DNA of 22,887 bases from an uncultured Acetobacteraceae bacterium (GTDB lineage Bacteria; Pseudomonadota; Alphaproteobacteria; Acetobacterales; Acetobacteraceae), in contig CALGVL010000358.1 in assembly GCA_937930165.1 (NCBI GenBank), forward strand, positions 1 to 22,887. Direction: 5' to 3'. Made by a program: the position numbers and the translations under genes. Positions 15,651 through 22,685 of this stretch are shown piece by piece. Under the pieces are notes generated by a model, which was given only the letters and a program-made list of their open reading frames with translations, did no database searches and was not told where the DNA came from. Position 1 is the stretch's first letter, and each line of letters opens with the position of its first letter.

Positions 15651-16427
15651 TCAGCTCCCCTTGAACTGCGGCTGGCGCTTGCCGAGGAAGGCGGCGCGGC
15701 CCTCGGCGAAATCCTCGGTCATGAACAGGGTGGCCTGGAAATGCCGCTCCTGCTCCAGCGCACGGTCGAGGCCCTCACCCAGCATCTGCTTGGTCAGCGC
15801 CATCGGCGCGGGCGCCTGTTCCGCCAGGAACCGTGCCTTCTCCAGCGCCGCTTGCAGCGCATGGCCCTTCGGCACCACCTGGTCCACCAAGCCGATCCGC
15901 TCGGCCTCCGTCGCCGTCATCTGGTTGTGGTAGAGCAGGATCTGCCGCGCCCGTCCCTGGCCGACGCGCAGCGGCAGGGTATGCGGCAGGCCGAGATCGG
16001 CCATCAGCCCGATCCGCCCAAAGCCGGCGCCGAGCCGCGCATCCTCCGCTGCCACGATGGTGTCGCAGGCGCAGGCCAGCGACAGGCCGGCGCCGACGCA
16101 ATAGCCCTCGATCGCCGCGACGATGGGCACGCTGCCCATCACCATCAGGCGGATGAGCTGGTGCGAGATCCGCATCCGCTCCCGCCCCTCCATCGCCGAC
16201 TTCACGTCCATGCCGGAGATGTCGCCACCGGAGCAGAAATGCCCCCCCGCCCCGGTCACGACGATGGCGCGGATGTCCTTGTCGCTCTGCGCCTTCTCCA
16301 GCGCCGCGATCAGCCCGACGCGGATCGGCATGGCGAAGGCGTTCCGGCGTGCCGGGTAGTCCAGGGTGAGGATCAGGACGGGGCCGTCGCGCTCCTCGAT
16401 CAGCCGCATGGCAGGTGCGTCACTCAT
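15651..16427 (-). CDS. Enoyl-CoA hydratase/isomerase-family protein
   Basis: This 258-residue cytoplasmic crotonase-fold enzyme has the oxyanion-hole segments HFCSGGDISGMD at about 63-74 and GYCVGAGLSLACACD at about 108-122. Both catalytic glutamates of classical enoyl-CoA hydratase appear replaced: Ser116 stands at the first position and GFGRIG surrounds the second. An Asp at about 144 (LMADLGLP) matches the acid of PaaG- and ECI-type isomerases. The protein is therefore more likely a double-bond isomerase or another crotonase activity than a plain hydratase. Its ATG overlaps the upstream dehydrogenase stop (ATGA), with GGAGG inside that gene's last codons, and it ends 4 bp before the large dehydrogenase subunit. 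Confidence 0.85.
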   Translation of the reverse strand: MSDAPAMRLIEERDGPVLILTLDYPARRNAFAMPIRVGLIAALEKAQSDKDIRAIVVTGAGGHFCSGGDISGMDVKSAMEGRERMRISHQLIRLMVMGSVPIVAAIEGYCVGAGLSLACACDTIVAAEDARLGAGFGRIGLMADLGLPHTLPLRVGQGRARQILLYHNQMTATEAERIGLVDQVVPKGHALQAALEKARFLAEQAPAPMALTKQMLGEGLDRALEQERHFQATLFMTEDFAEGRAAFLGKRQPQFKGS

Positions 16428-17500
16428 TCCTCCACCTCCGGCGAGACGGCCATGAAGCGCCGGCGGTGCAGCGCGGCGCTGCCATACTGGTTCGCCAGCA
16501 CCATCGCCTTCCGCAGATAGAGGCCGACATCGTACTCATCGGTGTAGCCGATGCCGCCATGCAACTGGATCGCCTGGCGCGTCACCAGCATGGAGGCCTC
16601 CGATGCCCGCGCCTTGGCGCGCGAGACGGCCGCCCTGCGCGCATCGCCGGTGGCGCCCGCATCCAGCGTAGCGGCTGCCGCCTCCACGCTGGCGCGGGTC
16701 AGGGCGATCTGCATCTTCAGGTCCGCGGCGCGATGCTGCAGCGCCTGGAAGGTCCCGATGACCCGGCCGAATTGCTGGCGGGTCTTGAGGTAATCCAGCG
16801 TCATGGCGAAGGCCCGCTCCATGACGCCGAGCAGATAGGCGGAGGTCACCAGGGCGGCCTCGTCCAGCCCCTGCGCCAGCGCTTCACCGACATCATCGGC
16901 AAGCTTCTTCGCATCGCCCAGCTTCGGCTGCAGCGTGCCGAAATTGCCGCCATCCTGGGTCCGCTCCACCGTCACCTGAGCGCGCGCGGCAGGCTGCTCA
17001 TAGAGGGCGATCCGCCCGCCCTCCCGCACCGGCAGCAGGAAGATATCCGCGCCGGCCGCCATCGGCAGGAAACGGCGAGGTGCATCCGGGCTGCCCGGCA
17101 CCTCCAGCGAATCCGCCTTCTCCTGCCAGGCGGTCAGCACCACCTTCTCCCCGGTCAGGAGCTGCGCCAGCGGGCCGACACCGCCCAGCGCCGAGAGCAG
17201 CCCGGCGGAGAGCGCACAGGGGATCAGCGGCTCCGGCACCAGCCCGGCGCCAAGCTCCTCCGCCAGGGCGCACATCTCACTGAGGCCGAGACCCGAGCCG
17301 CCATGCGCCTCCGGCACGCGCAGCCCGATCCAGCCCATCTCGCCCATCTGGCGGAACAGGCCGGCCTCGAAGCCGGGATCCTGGAAACGCAGGCTGCGGA
17401 CGCGCTTCATGTCACCGCCAGGCGGCACAACCGCGGCGGCGCTGTCACGGATCATGCGAATGGATTCGGCGCGGTCGGACTCGTCCAGCGCGGCACTCAT
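16424..17500 (-). CDS. Acyl-CoA dehydrogenase, small-type subunit
   Basis: This acyl-CoA dehydrogenase-fold protein of about 358 residues has divergent N-terminal and middle domains and a recognisable C-terminal domain: TLDYLKTRQQFGRVIGTFQA and QLHGGIGYTDEYDVGLYLRK near residues 315-335. The N-terminal helices read GEMGWIGLRVPEAHGGSGLG. The usual middle-domain FAD block is not evident, as expected for the smaller partner in heteromeric dehydrogenases. The ATG at 17500 has GGGAGAG about 7 nt upstream; the longer frame to 17536 runs into the hairpin element. It is translationally coupled to the crotonase-family gene and lies just downstream of the triple hairpin that separates it from the CoA-transferase genes. 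Confidence 0.87.
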   Translation of the reverse strand: MSAALDESDRAESIRMIRDSAAAVVPPGGDMKRVRSLRFQDPGFEAGLFRQMGEMGWIGLRVPEAHGGSGLGLSEMCALAEELGAGLVPEPLIPCALSAGLLSALGGVGPLAQLLTGEKVVLTAWQEKADSLEVPGSPDAPRRFLPMAAGADIFLLPVREGGRIALYEQPAARAQVTVERTQDGGNFGTLQPKLGDAKKLADDVGEALAQGLDEAALVTSAYLLGVMERAFAMTLDYLKTRQQFGRVIGTFQALQHRAADLKMQIALTRASVEAAAATLDAGATGDARRAAVSRAKARASEASMLVTRQAIQLHGGIGYTDEYDVGLYLRKAMVLANQYGSAALHRRRFMAVSPEVEE

Positions 17501-17517
17501 CGGGCGCTCTCCCAAAG

Positions 17518-17596
17518 GTGGGGCTTTGCCCCACACCCACCAGGGAGGGTCCCGCCCTCCCTGGAACCTACTCCGCCAAGGGCCGGAGGCCCTTGG
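17518..17596. repeat. Three consecutive hairpins forming a possible REP/BIME-like intergenic element
   Basis: Three perfect inverted repeats follow each other: GTGGGGC (17518-17524) with GCCCCAC (17528-17534), 3-nt loop; CCAGGGAGGG (17540-17549) with CCCTCCCTGG (17555-17564), 5-nt loop; and CCAAGGGCC (17576-17584) with GGCCCTTGG (17588-17596), 3-nt loop. They fill almost all of the 102-bp gap between the CoA-transferase B gene and the small dehydrogenase subunit. This design resembles repetitive extragenic elements I associate with Acetobacteraceae genomes. It may end, process or stabilise the transcript. A copy elsewhere in this window was not found by eye. Confidence 0.65.
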
Positions 17597-17602
17597 ACCC
17601 CA

Positions 17603-18247
17603 TCAGTCCGGACGGTGCAGCCTGGCGGCGCTCTTCGCCTGCAACGTCTCGAAATCCACGCCGGGCGCCATCTCGCGCACCACGAAGCCTCGGCCGGGCA
17701 CCACATCGAGCACAGCCAGATTGGTATAGACGCGGCTGACGCAGCGCAGCCCGGTCAGCGGATAGCTGCACCGCTCCACGAGCTTCGGGCGCCCGTCCTT
17801 GGTGGTGTGCTCCATCAGCACCCAGAGGCGCCGGGCGCCGGCCGCGAGATCCATCGCGCCGCCCACCGCGGGCGCCGTGTCGTTCTCGCTGGTCGCCCAG
17901 TTGGCCAGGTCGCCATTCTCCGCCACCTCGAAGGCGCCAAGGACGCAGAGGTCGATATGTCCGCCGCGGATCATGGCGAAGCTGTCGGCATGACCGACGA
18001 AGGCGGCGCCCTTCACCAGCGTGATCGGCTGCTTGCCGGCATTGATCAGCCAGGGATCCTCATGCCCCTTTTCCGGCGCCGGGCCCATGCCGATGACGCC
18101 GTTCTCGGACTGGAAGATCACCTCCCGCTCCGGCGGGACATGGTTCGCCACCAGGGTCGGGATGCCGATGCCGAGATTGACGCACCAGCCTTCCGGGATG
18201 TCGTTCGCGGCCTTGCGGGCCATCTGGTCGCGGGTGAAGGGCTGCAT
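17603..18247 (-). CDS. 3-oxoacid (3-oxoadipate-type) CoA-transferase subunit B
   Basis: This 214-residue subunit carries the catalytic Glu48 in QSENGVIGMG, the residue that forms the glutamyl-CoA intermediate in family I CoA-transferases. Other family blocks are WCVNLGIGIPTLVANHVP, GHIDLCVLGAFEV and the PcaJ/CatJ-like C-terminus KLVERCSYPLTGLRCVSRVY. The enzyme moves CoA from succinyl-CoA (or another donor) to a 3-oxoacid such as 3-oxoadipate or acetoacetate; the exact acid is not determined. GAGGAG precedes the ATG at 18247 by 9 nt, and the gene lies 24 bp after subunit A. No other beta-ketoadipate genes are in the window, so the symbol pcaJ is not assigned. Confidence 0.9.
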   Translation of the reverse strand: MQPFTRDQMARKAANDIPEGWCVNLGIGIPTLVANHVPPEREVIFQSENGVIGMGPAPEKGHEDPWLINAGKQPITLVKGAAFVGHADSFAMIRGGHIDLCVLGAFEVAENGDLANWATSENDTAPAVGGAMDLAAGARRLWVLMEHTTKDGRPKLVERCSYPLTGLRCVSRVYTNLAVLDVVPGRGFVVREMAPGVDFETLQAKSAARLHRPD

Positions 18248-18271
18248 TGGCCTGTCTCCTCGCCCTGAAGG

Positions 18272-18952
18272 CTAAACCCAGGGGGCGCCACGGTCCACCT
18301 GGACCACCCGGTCCACATAGACCCCCGGCGTGCCGATCATATGCGGATGCAGCTCGCCCAGCTCCCGGATGTGCTGCACCTGCGCGATGGTCAGCTCCGC
18401 CGCCGTCGCCATCACCGGATTGAAATTCGCACCCGAGCCCCGATAGACGAGGTTGCCCCAGCGATCCGCCTCCCAGGCCTCGATCAGCGCCACATCGCCC
18501 TTGATCGCGGTCTCCAGCACATGCGGGCGGCCGTTGTATTCCCGCGTCTCCTTACCCTGGCCCAGCAGCGTGCCGGCGCCGGTCGGGGCGAAGAAGGCGG
18601 GGATGCCAGCGCCGGCGGCGCGGATGCGCTCGGCCAGCGTGCCCTGCGGCACGATCTCCAGCTCGATCTTGCCCGCGCGGTACAGCGTCTCGAACACCAC
18701 CGGGTCGGAGGAGCGGGGGAAGGAGCAGATGATCTTCCGGACCCGTCCCAATTCCATCAGCCGCGCCACGCCGACGCGCCCGACGCCGGCATTGTTGAGC
18801 ACCGCGACCAGATCCTTCGCGCCCTGCTCGATCAGCCCCTCGATCAGCGCATCGGGCTGGCCTACCGAGCCGAAGCCGCCGATCAGCACTGTGGACCCGT
18901 CCTTGATCCCGGACAGGGCCTCAGCGATGGACTGCACGATCTTGTTGATCAT
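18272..18952 (-). CDS. 3-oxoacid (3-oxoadipate-type) CoA-transferase subunit A
   Basis: This 226-residue subunit has the glycine-rich CoA-binding block VLIGGFGSVGQPDALIEGL at about 23-41, LNNAGVGRVG, a segment IELEIVPQGTLAERIRAAGA typical of PcaI/ScoA, and GDVALIEAWEADRWGNLVYRG. It pairs with subunit B to form the active enzyme. Its Shine-Dalgarno GGGAGGAG is only 5 nt from the ATG and lies in the 3' arm of a perfect 9-bp inverted repeat. A small gene ends 6 nt before that repeat, so its translation may open the hairpin. The sequence is of normal length and intact. Confidence 0.9.
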   Translation of the reverse strand: MINKIVQSIAEALSGIKDGSTVLIGGFGSVGQPDALIEGLIEQGAKDLVAVLNNAGVGRVGVARLMELGRVRKIICSFPRSSDPVVFETLYRAGKIELEIVPQGTLAERIRAAGAGIPAFFAPTGAGTLLGQGKETREYNGRPHVLETAIKGDVALIEAWEADRWGNLVYRGSGANFNPVMATAAELTIAQVQHIRELGELHPHMIGTPGVYVDRVVQVDRGAPWV

Positions 18953-18956
18953 CCCA

Positions 18957-18975
18957 ACTCCTCCCGGGGAGGAGT
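18957..18975 (-). promoter_or_regulatory. Hairpin sequestering the ribosome-binding site of CoA-transferase subunit A
   Basis: On the minus strand ACTCCTCCC is followed after a single C by GGGAGGAGT, a perfect 9-bp inverted repeat (in RNA probably an 8-bp stem with a 3-nt loop). The second arm contains the whole Shine-Dalgarno GGGAGGAG for the ATG at 18952. The upstream small gene stops at 18982, 6 nt before the repeat. A ribosome finishing that gene would melt the stem, so translational coupling is a plausible purpose. This is inference from layout. Confidence 0.5.
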
Positions 18976-18981
18976 CAGGAA

Positions 18982-19245
18982 CTACCCCCCAAGGCGGCGG
19001 CGGTCCAGGGGGGCGGCCATATCCGCCACAGCCAGGGCCTGGGTCTCCCGCACCACGGCCAGCAGGCGGGTTCCGAGCGATTCGGACCCCTCTGGCAGGA
19101 AAGCATCCGCCTGGCGCAGCAGGTCGGTCATCTCCCCCTGGCTAAGGGCGCCGTCGGCACGGAGCCGTCCGAGCAGGGCTCCCACCAGCGCTACCAGGGC
19201 GTTGATCTGCTGCTGATGGGGGTGATCGTAGCTGGGCGTCTGCAT
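18982..19245 (-). CDS. Small protein of unknown function inside the acyl-CoA cluster
   Basis: This 87-residue protein begins MQTPSYDHPHQQQINALVAL and is mostly helical (LVALVGALLGRLRADGALSQ, then LLAVVRETQALAVADM). It has no signal peptide, no clear membrane segment and no cysteines. I do not recognise a family. The ATG at 19245 is supported by a very strong AGGAGGAGG 5 nt upstream; the longer frame to 19509 overlaps the MaoC gene on the same strand and is rejected. It sits between the MaoC-type hydratase and CoA-transferase A, and its stop is close to a hairpin over the next gene's ribosome-binding site. A leader-like or coupling role is possible alongside any protein function. Confidence 0.7.
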   Translation of the reverse strand: MQTPSYDHPHQQQINALVALVGALLGRLRADGALSQGEMTDLLRQADAFLPEGSESLGTRLLAVVRETQALAVADMAAPLDRRRLGG

Positions 19246-19290
19246 CGGGCCTCCTCCTGACCCGTGCAAGACGCGGATCACGCGCCTGCG

Positions 19291-19328
19291 TTGCCGGCCG
19301 TTGTATTTTCCTGCGCGCGGCCGGGCAA
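19291..19328 (-). other. Imperfect inverted repeat downstream of the MaoC gene
   Basis: TTGCCGGCCG (19291-19300) pairs with CGGCCGGGCAA (19318-19328) with one bulged base and a 17-nt AT-richer loop (TTGTATTTTCC and a GC tail). It starts 4 nt after the MaoC stop on the minus strand. It could be a weak terminator or processing site. The loop contains a TA-rich patch that might also include promoter elements for the small gene at 19245. No clear -35/-10 pair can be defined. Confidence 0.25.
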
Positions 19329-19331
19329 AGC

Positions 19332-20189
19332 TCAGGCGAAGCGGAACAATCCGTTGCTGACCACCACCTTGTCGCGCTCCACCACCCGGGCGCGGAAGGC
19401 GGCGCCGCCCTCCTCCCGCCAGATCTCGGTGCGGATCGTCTCCCCCGGGAAGACCGGAGAGGAGAAGCGCAGGTCCATCCGCCCGAAGCGGGCCGTATCG
19501 TAATCGCAAAGGCTGCGCAGCAGGGCATGGCAGACCGTACCGAAGGTGCAGAGCCCGTGCAGGATTGGCCGCGGGAAGCCCGCCGCCTTTGCCACCTGCG
19601 GATCGATATGCAGCGGGTTGAGGTCGCTGTTCAGGCGATAGATCAGCGCCTGCTCCGGCCGCGTGGCGAGATCAAGGGTCAGGTCCGGCGCCCGTTCCGG
19701 CTCCGGATGCGGCTGGCGCACGGGGCCGCTCGGCCCGCCGAAGCCACCATCGCCGCGCAGGAAGCTGGTGCTGGTCAGCGTCGCCAGCTTCTCGCCGGTT
19801 TTGGCGTCGATCACCTCGCGCTCGGAATACATCAGCGCGCCCTTGCCCTCGCCCCGGTCCACCAAGCCGGTGACGCGGGAGCGGCCGATGATCTCGCCTT
19901 CCACCGGCAGGGGACGGTGCAGCACCAGCCCCTGCTCCCCATGCACGATCTTCACCCAGTCGATGCCGGTATCCGGGTTGCGCGACCAGAAGCCGGGCGA
20001 GCCCAGCACCACCGGCATGGAGGGCATCACCTTCAGCCGCGGCTCGTAGAGGAAGTCGAGCTGCCGCTCATCCATCGGATCCTGCCCGAGCCCGATGGAG
20101 AAATTGTAAAGCGCCACATCCTGCCAGCGGAGGCTCTGCCGAACTTCCGGGATCGGGTAGTTCAGCAGCTTCTCATAGACGATCGGCAT
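19332..20189 (-). CDS. MaoC-type enoyl-CoA hydratase 2 (double hot-dog protein)
   Basis: This 285-residue protein is the size of a two-hot-dog MaoC/hydratase 2 enzyme, which adds water to trans-2-enoyl-CoA to give the (R)-3-hydroxyacyl-CoA. The hydratase 2 motif is YRLNSDLNPLHIDPQVAKAA at about residues 184-203, with the expected Asp189 and His194. The usual Gly before Asp is Ser here. The N-terminal half is the non-catalytic, substrate-accommodating hot-dog (LYNFSIGLGQDPMDERQLDF). The downstream FSSPVFPGETIRTEIW is also typical. ATG 20189 lies one base after the synthetase stop (TGAGATG), so the two are coupled. The reaction would follow the acyl-CoA dehydrogenase step. Confidence 0.88.
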   Translation of the reverse strand: MPIVYEKLLNYPIPEVRQSLRWQDVALYNFSIGLGQDPMDERQLDFLYEPRLKVMPSMPVVLGSPGFWSRNPDTGIDWVKIVHGEQGLVLHRPLPVEGEIIGRSRVTGLVDRGEGKGALMYSEREVIDAKTGEKLATLTSTSFLRGDGGFGGPSGPVRQPHPEPERAPDLTLDLATRPEQALIYRLNSDLNPLHIDPQVAKAAGFPRPILHGLCTFGTVCHALLRSLCDYDTARFGRMDLRFSSPVFPGETIRTEIWREEGGAAFRARVVERDKVVVSNGLFRFA

Positions 20190-20190
20190 C

Positions 20191-22311
20191 TCACTTCCCC
20201 CCTTCGACCTCGATGACCGCATCGGCGGCGAAGCAGCCCTGGCCTTCCGGCAGCACCAGCATCGGATTCACATCCACCGAAGCCAGCCGCGGCCCGGCCG
20301 CGACGGCGAAGGCGGAAAGCGCGGAGAGCGCCTTCGCCAGCGCCTGCACATCCGCCTTCGGCCGCCCGCGCGCTCCATCCAGCAGCGGGAAGCCTTTCAG
20401 CGAGCGGATCATGCGCTCCGCCTCCTCCGGCCCGAAGGGGCAGCGGCGGAAGGCCACGTCCTTCAGCACCTCGATGAAGATGCCGCCCAGGCCAACCATC
20501 GCCACCGGCCCGAAGACCGGATCGCGGAAGATGCCAAGCGCCATCTCCACCGCGCCCTTGATCTGCTTCGCCACCAGCACGCCCTCGATCCGCTCCGCCG
20601 GCGCGTGACGGCGGGCGCGTTCCAGCAGCGTGGCGAAGCCATGCCGCACCGCATCGGCATCGCCGACATCCAGCAGCACGCCGCCGATCTCGCTCTTGTG
20701 CAGGATGTCGGGCGAGAGGATCTTCAGCACCACCGGATAGCCGATGGCCTCCGCCGCCGCGACCGCGGCCTCGCTGTCGCTGGCGGCATGTTCCGGCACC
20801 GCCGGCACGCCTGCCGCATCCAGCAGCGCCTTCGCCACCGCCTCGCTCGGCGTGCTCTCCGGCAGCGTCACCTCGGGCAGCGCCACCGTCCCCTGCGGCG
20901 CCTCGGCCTTGGCGAAGGCCTCACCGAAGCGGCCCATGGCGGCGATCGCGTTCACCGCGCGGGAGGGATCCTCGAAGCAGATCCAGCCATCCGCCTCGTA
21001 TTCCCGCACCTTGTTCGGCGCCAGCATGGACATGACCCAAAGCCGGTCCGGATGCGCCGCGCGCACCGCCCGCATCTGCTCCTGCAGCTTCGGTCCGACG
21101 CTGCGCCCCGCGGCAGTCTGCGACCAGAAGGCCAGGATGGAGCTGTAGCCGCCATCCACCGCCACGCTCTCCGCGAATTGCCCGATCAGCGACAGGTTGT
21201 TCGTGACCTGTGCAGTGCAGTCCACCGGGTTGCGCGGAGCGCAGAAGGGCACCAGCTTCTTCAGCTTCTCCTGCGCCTCCTCCGGCATCGGCGGCATCTC
21301 CACCCCTGCCGCCTCCGCCGCGTCCGAAATCAGCACGCCCGCGCCGCCCGAGACCGTCAGCACGCCGAGCGTGTTGCGCGCCGGATAGATGCGCTTCGTC
21401 GCCGCATAGGCGATGTCCAGCATCTCCTCCGTGGTGCGGGCGCGGACCACGCCGAATTCCTCCAGCACCGCCTGGGTCACCGTGTCGTCGCCGGCGATGG
21501 AGGCGGTGTGCGACTTCGCCGCCTGGCCGCCGAGCTGGCTGCGGCCCACCTTCATCATCACCACCGGCTTGCGGTTGCGCCGCGCCAGGTCCAGCGCCGC
21601 CAGGAACCGCTCGCTTTCCCGTATGCCTTCGGCATAGGCGCAGATCACCTCCACCTCCGGCGCCTGCGCCATCCAGCCGAGCACGTCGCCCAGCGCCACC
21701 TCGGCCTCATTGCCCGTGGTGATGCAGACATTGGTGCCGAGCCCCCGGTCCAGTGCCGCCGCGAAGACATGCGTGCCATAGGCGCCGGACTGCGAGGCGA
21801 TGCCGATCCGCCCTGGGATCGGCCAGCCCTTCTCGAAGCTGGCGGAGAAGGTGCCGTAGAAGCTGATCGGCGCATTGAACACGCCGAGGCAATTCGGCCC
21901 CAGCAGGCGGATGCCGTATTTCGCGGCCACCGCGGTCATGCGGTCCTGCGCCGCGGCGCCGGCCTCGTCCATCTCGGCGAAGCCGGCGGTGAAGACGATG
22001 ACGGCGCGGCAGCCCTTCCGGCCCAGCTCCTCCAGCGCCTCGATCGCCAGCTCGCCGGGCACGGCGATGATGCCGACATCCGGCGCCTCCGGCAGGGCGG
22101 CGACGGAGGCGAAGGCCGGCAGCCCCTGCACGGTCTGCCGCTTCGGGTTCACGGGGTAGATGCCCCCCTTGAACCCCTGTTGCAGCATATAGGCGATGGG
22201 CCTGCCGCCGATGCGGGCCGGCTCGTCGGAGGCGCCGATCAGCGCAACGGAACGCGGCCGCACCAACGGGTCGAGCGAGGCGAAACTGGCATTCGGCGCA
22301 GCGGCAGGCAT
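20191..22311 (-). CDS. ADP-forming acyl-CoA synthetase (acetate-CoA ligase family, fused alpha-beta)
   Basis: This protein of about 706 residues joins a CoA-binding domain (SVALIGASDEPARIGGRPIA near residue 21), two succinyl-CoA-synthetase-like ligase domains (LLGPNCLGVFN; IGIASQSGAYGT) with the phospho-histidine His268 in KSHTASIAG, and a C-terminal ATP-grasp domain (YPVVLKILSPDILHKSEIGG through VDVNPMLVLPEG). It would activate a carboxylic acid to its CoA thioester with ATP giving ADP and phosphate; the acid is unknown. Of two nearby ATGs, 22311 has GGGGGAG about 6 nt upstream, whereas 22317 abuts it directly, so 22311 is preferred. It is coupled to the MaoC gene. Confidence 0.9.
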   Translation of the reverse strand: MPAAAPNASFASLDPLVRPRSVALIGASDEPARIGGRPIAYMLQQGFKGGIYPVNPKRQTVQGLPAFASVAALPEAPDVGIIAVPGELAIEALEELGRKGCRAVIVFTAGFAEMDEAGAAAQDRMTAVAAKYGIRLLGPNCLGVFNAPISFYGTFSASFEKGWPIPGRIGIASQSGAYGTHVFAAALDRGLGTNVCITTGNEAEVALGDVLGWMAQAPEVEVICAYAEGIRESERFLAALDLARRNRKPVVMMKVGRSQLGGQAAKSHTASIAGDDTVTQAVLEEFGVVRARTTEEMLDIAYAATKRIYPARNTLGVLTVSGGAGVLISDAAEAAGVEMPPMPEEAQEKLKKLVPFCAPRNPVDCTAQVTNNLSLIGQFAESVAVDGGYSSILAFWSQTAAGRSVGPKLQEQMRAVRAAHPDRLWVMSMLAPNKVREYEADGWICFEDPSRAVNAIAAMGRFGEAFAKAEAPQGTVALPEVTLPESTPSEAVAKALLDAAGVPAVPEHAASDSEAAVAAAEAIGYPVVLKILSPDILHKSEIGGVLLDVGDADAVRHGFATLLERARRHAPAERIEGVLVAKQIKGAVEMALGIFRDPVFGPVAMVGLGGIFIEVLKDVAFRRCPFGPEEAERMIRSLKGFPLLDGARGRPKADVQALAKALSALSAFAVAAGPRLASVDVNPMLVLPEGQGCFAADAVIEVEGGK

Positions 22312-22371
22312 GGGCATCTCCCCCAGGAATTCCGTTCGCCGCAACCTGAGGGAGACGCGGAAGGGCGGCAA

Positions 22372-22397
22372 GGGGGCACCACCCCCGGCCGGCCGGG
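22372..22397. other. GC-rich inverted repeats between the acidic-protein and synthetase genes
   Basis: GGGGG (22372-22376) pairs with CCCCC (22382-22386), overlapping a perfect 14-bp palindrome CCCGGCCGGCCGGG (22384-22397) that starts just after the acidic-protein stop on the minus strand. This may form a terminator-like hairpin without a T-tract, or be a chance product of high GC. Confidence 0.25.
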
Positions 22398-22400
22398 CCG

Positions 22401-22655
22401 CTATTCCTCCTCCTCGTCCTCCTCGTCCTCTTCCTCGAATTCCTCGTCTTCCTCGAGATCGTCCTCCTCTTCCTCATCGTCCTCGAGGTCGTCCTCGTCG
22501 CCGTCTTCCTCGTCCTCTTCGAAATCGTCCTCATCAGGATCGCCAGCCGAGAAAGGCGGCCAGGCCGGCATTCCGTGCCGGACCAGCAACGGCATCAGGG
22601 CATCCGCAGCCATGCCGGATACCTCGTCGCCGGATTCGATCGTCAGGATGGGCAT
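22401..22655 (-). CDS. Small protein with an extremely acidic Asp/Glu tail
   Basis: This 84-residue protein has a normal N-terminal 40 residues (MPILTIESGDEVSGMAADAL, then MPLLVRHGMPAWPPF). From residue 41 to the end about 39 of 44 residues are Asp or Glu, interrupted only by Phe45, Gly52, Leu57, Leu67 and Phe73. The ATG at 22655 has GGAGG about 8 nt upstream, which supports translation; the frame extending to 22808 is antisense-like and overlaps the thiolase end. The tail is encoded by GAG/GAC/GAT/GAA repeats and could have grown by repeat slippage. Possible roles include charge-mimicking binding of basic or nucleic-acid-binding proteins, or cation binding, but none is shown. Confidence 0.7.
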   Translation of the reverse strand: MPILTIESGDEVSGMAADALMPLLVRHGMPAWPPFSAGDPDEDDFEEDEEDGDEDDLEDDEEEEDDLEEDEEFEEEDEEDEEEE

Positions 22656-22685
22656 GGAAGAACCCTCCGCTTGTCTGGAGATGCG

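Noticed and set aside
12755..15664. Very long open frame on the plus strand opposite the amidase and dehydrogenase genes
   Set aside because: It is antisense to two genes with complete family motifs, and its translation is rich in Arg, His, Gln and Gly with no recognisable domain. High GC at third positions creates such frames.
21707..22534. Minus-strand frame rich in Arg/Thr/Lys overlapping the acidic-protein and synthetase genes
   Set aside because: Its Arg-Thr-rich start is the GA-repeat of the acidic gene read in another frame, and the rest is an out-of-frame reading of the synthetase.
22403..22545. GA/TC-rich low-complexity tract as a possible tandem repeat or CRISPR-like array
   Set aside because: There is no regular repeat-spacer structure, and the tract is fully explained as codons for Asp and Glu.
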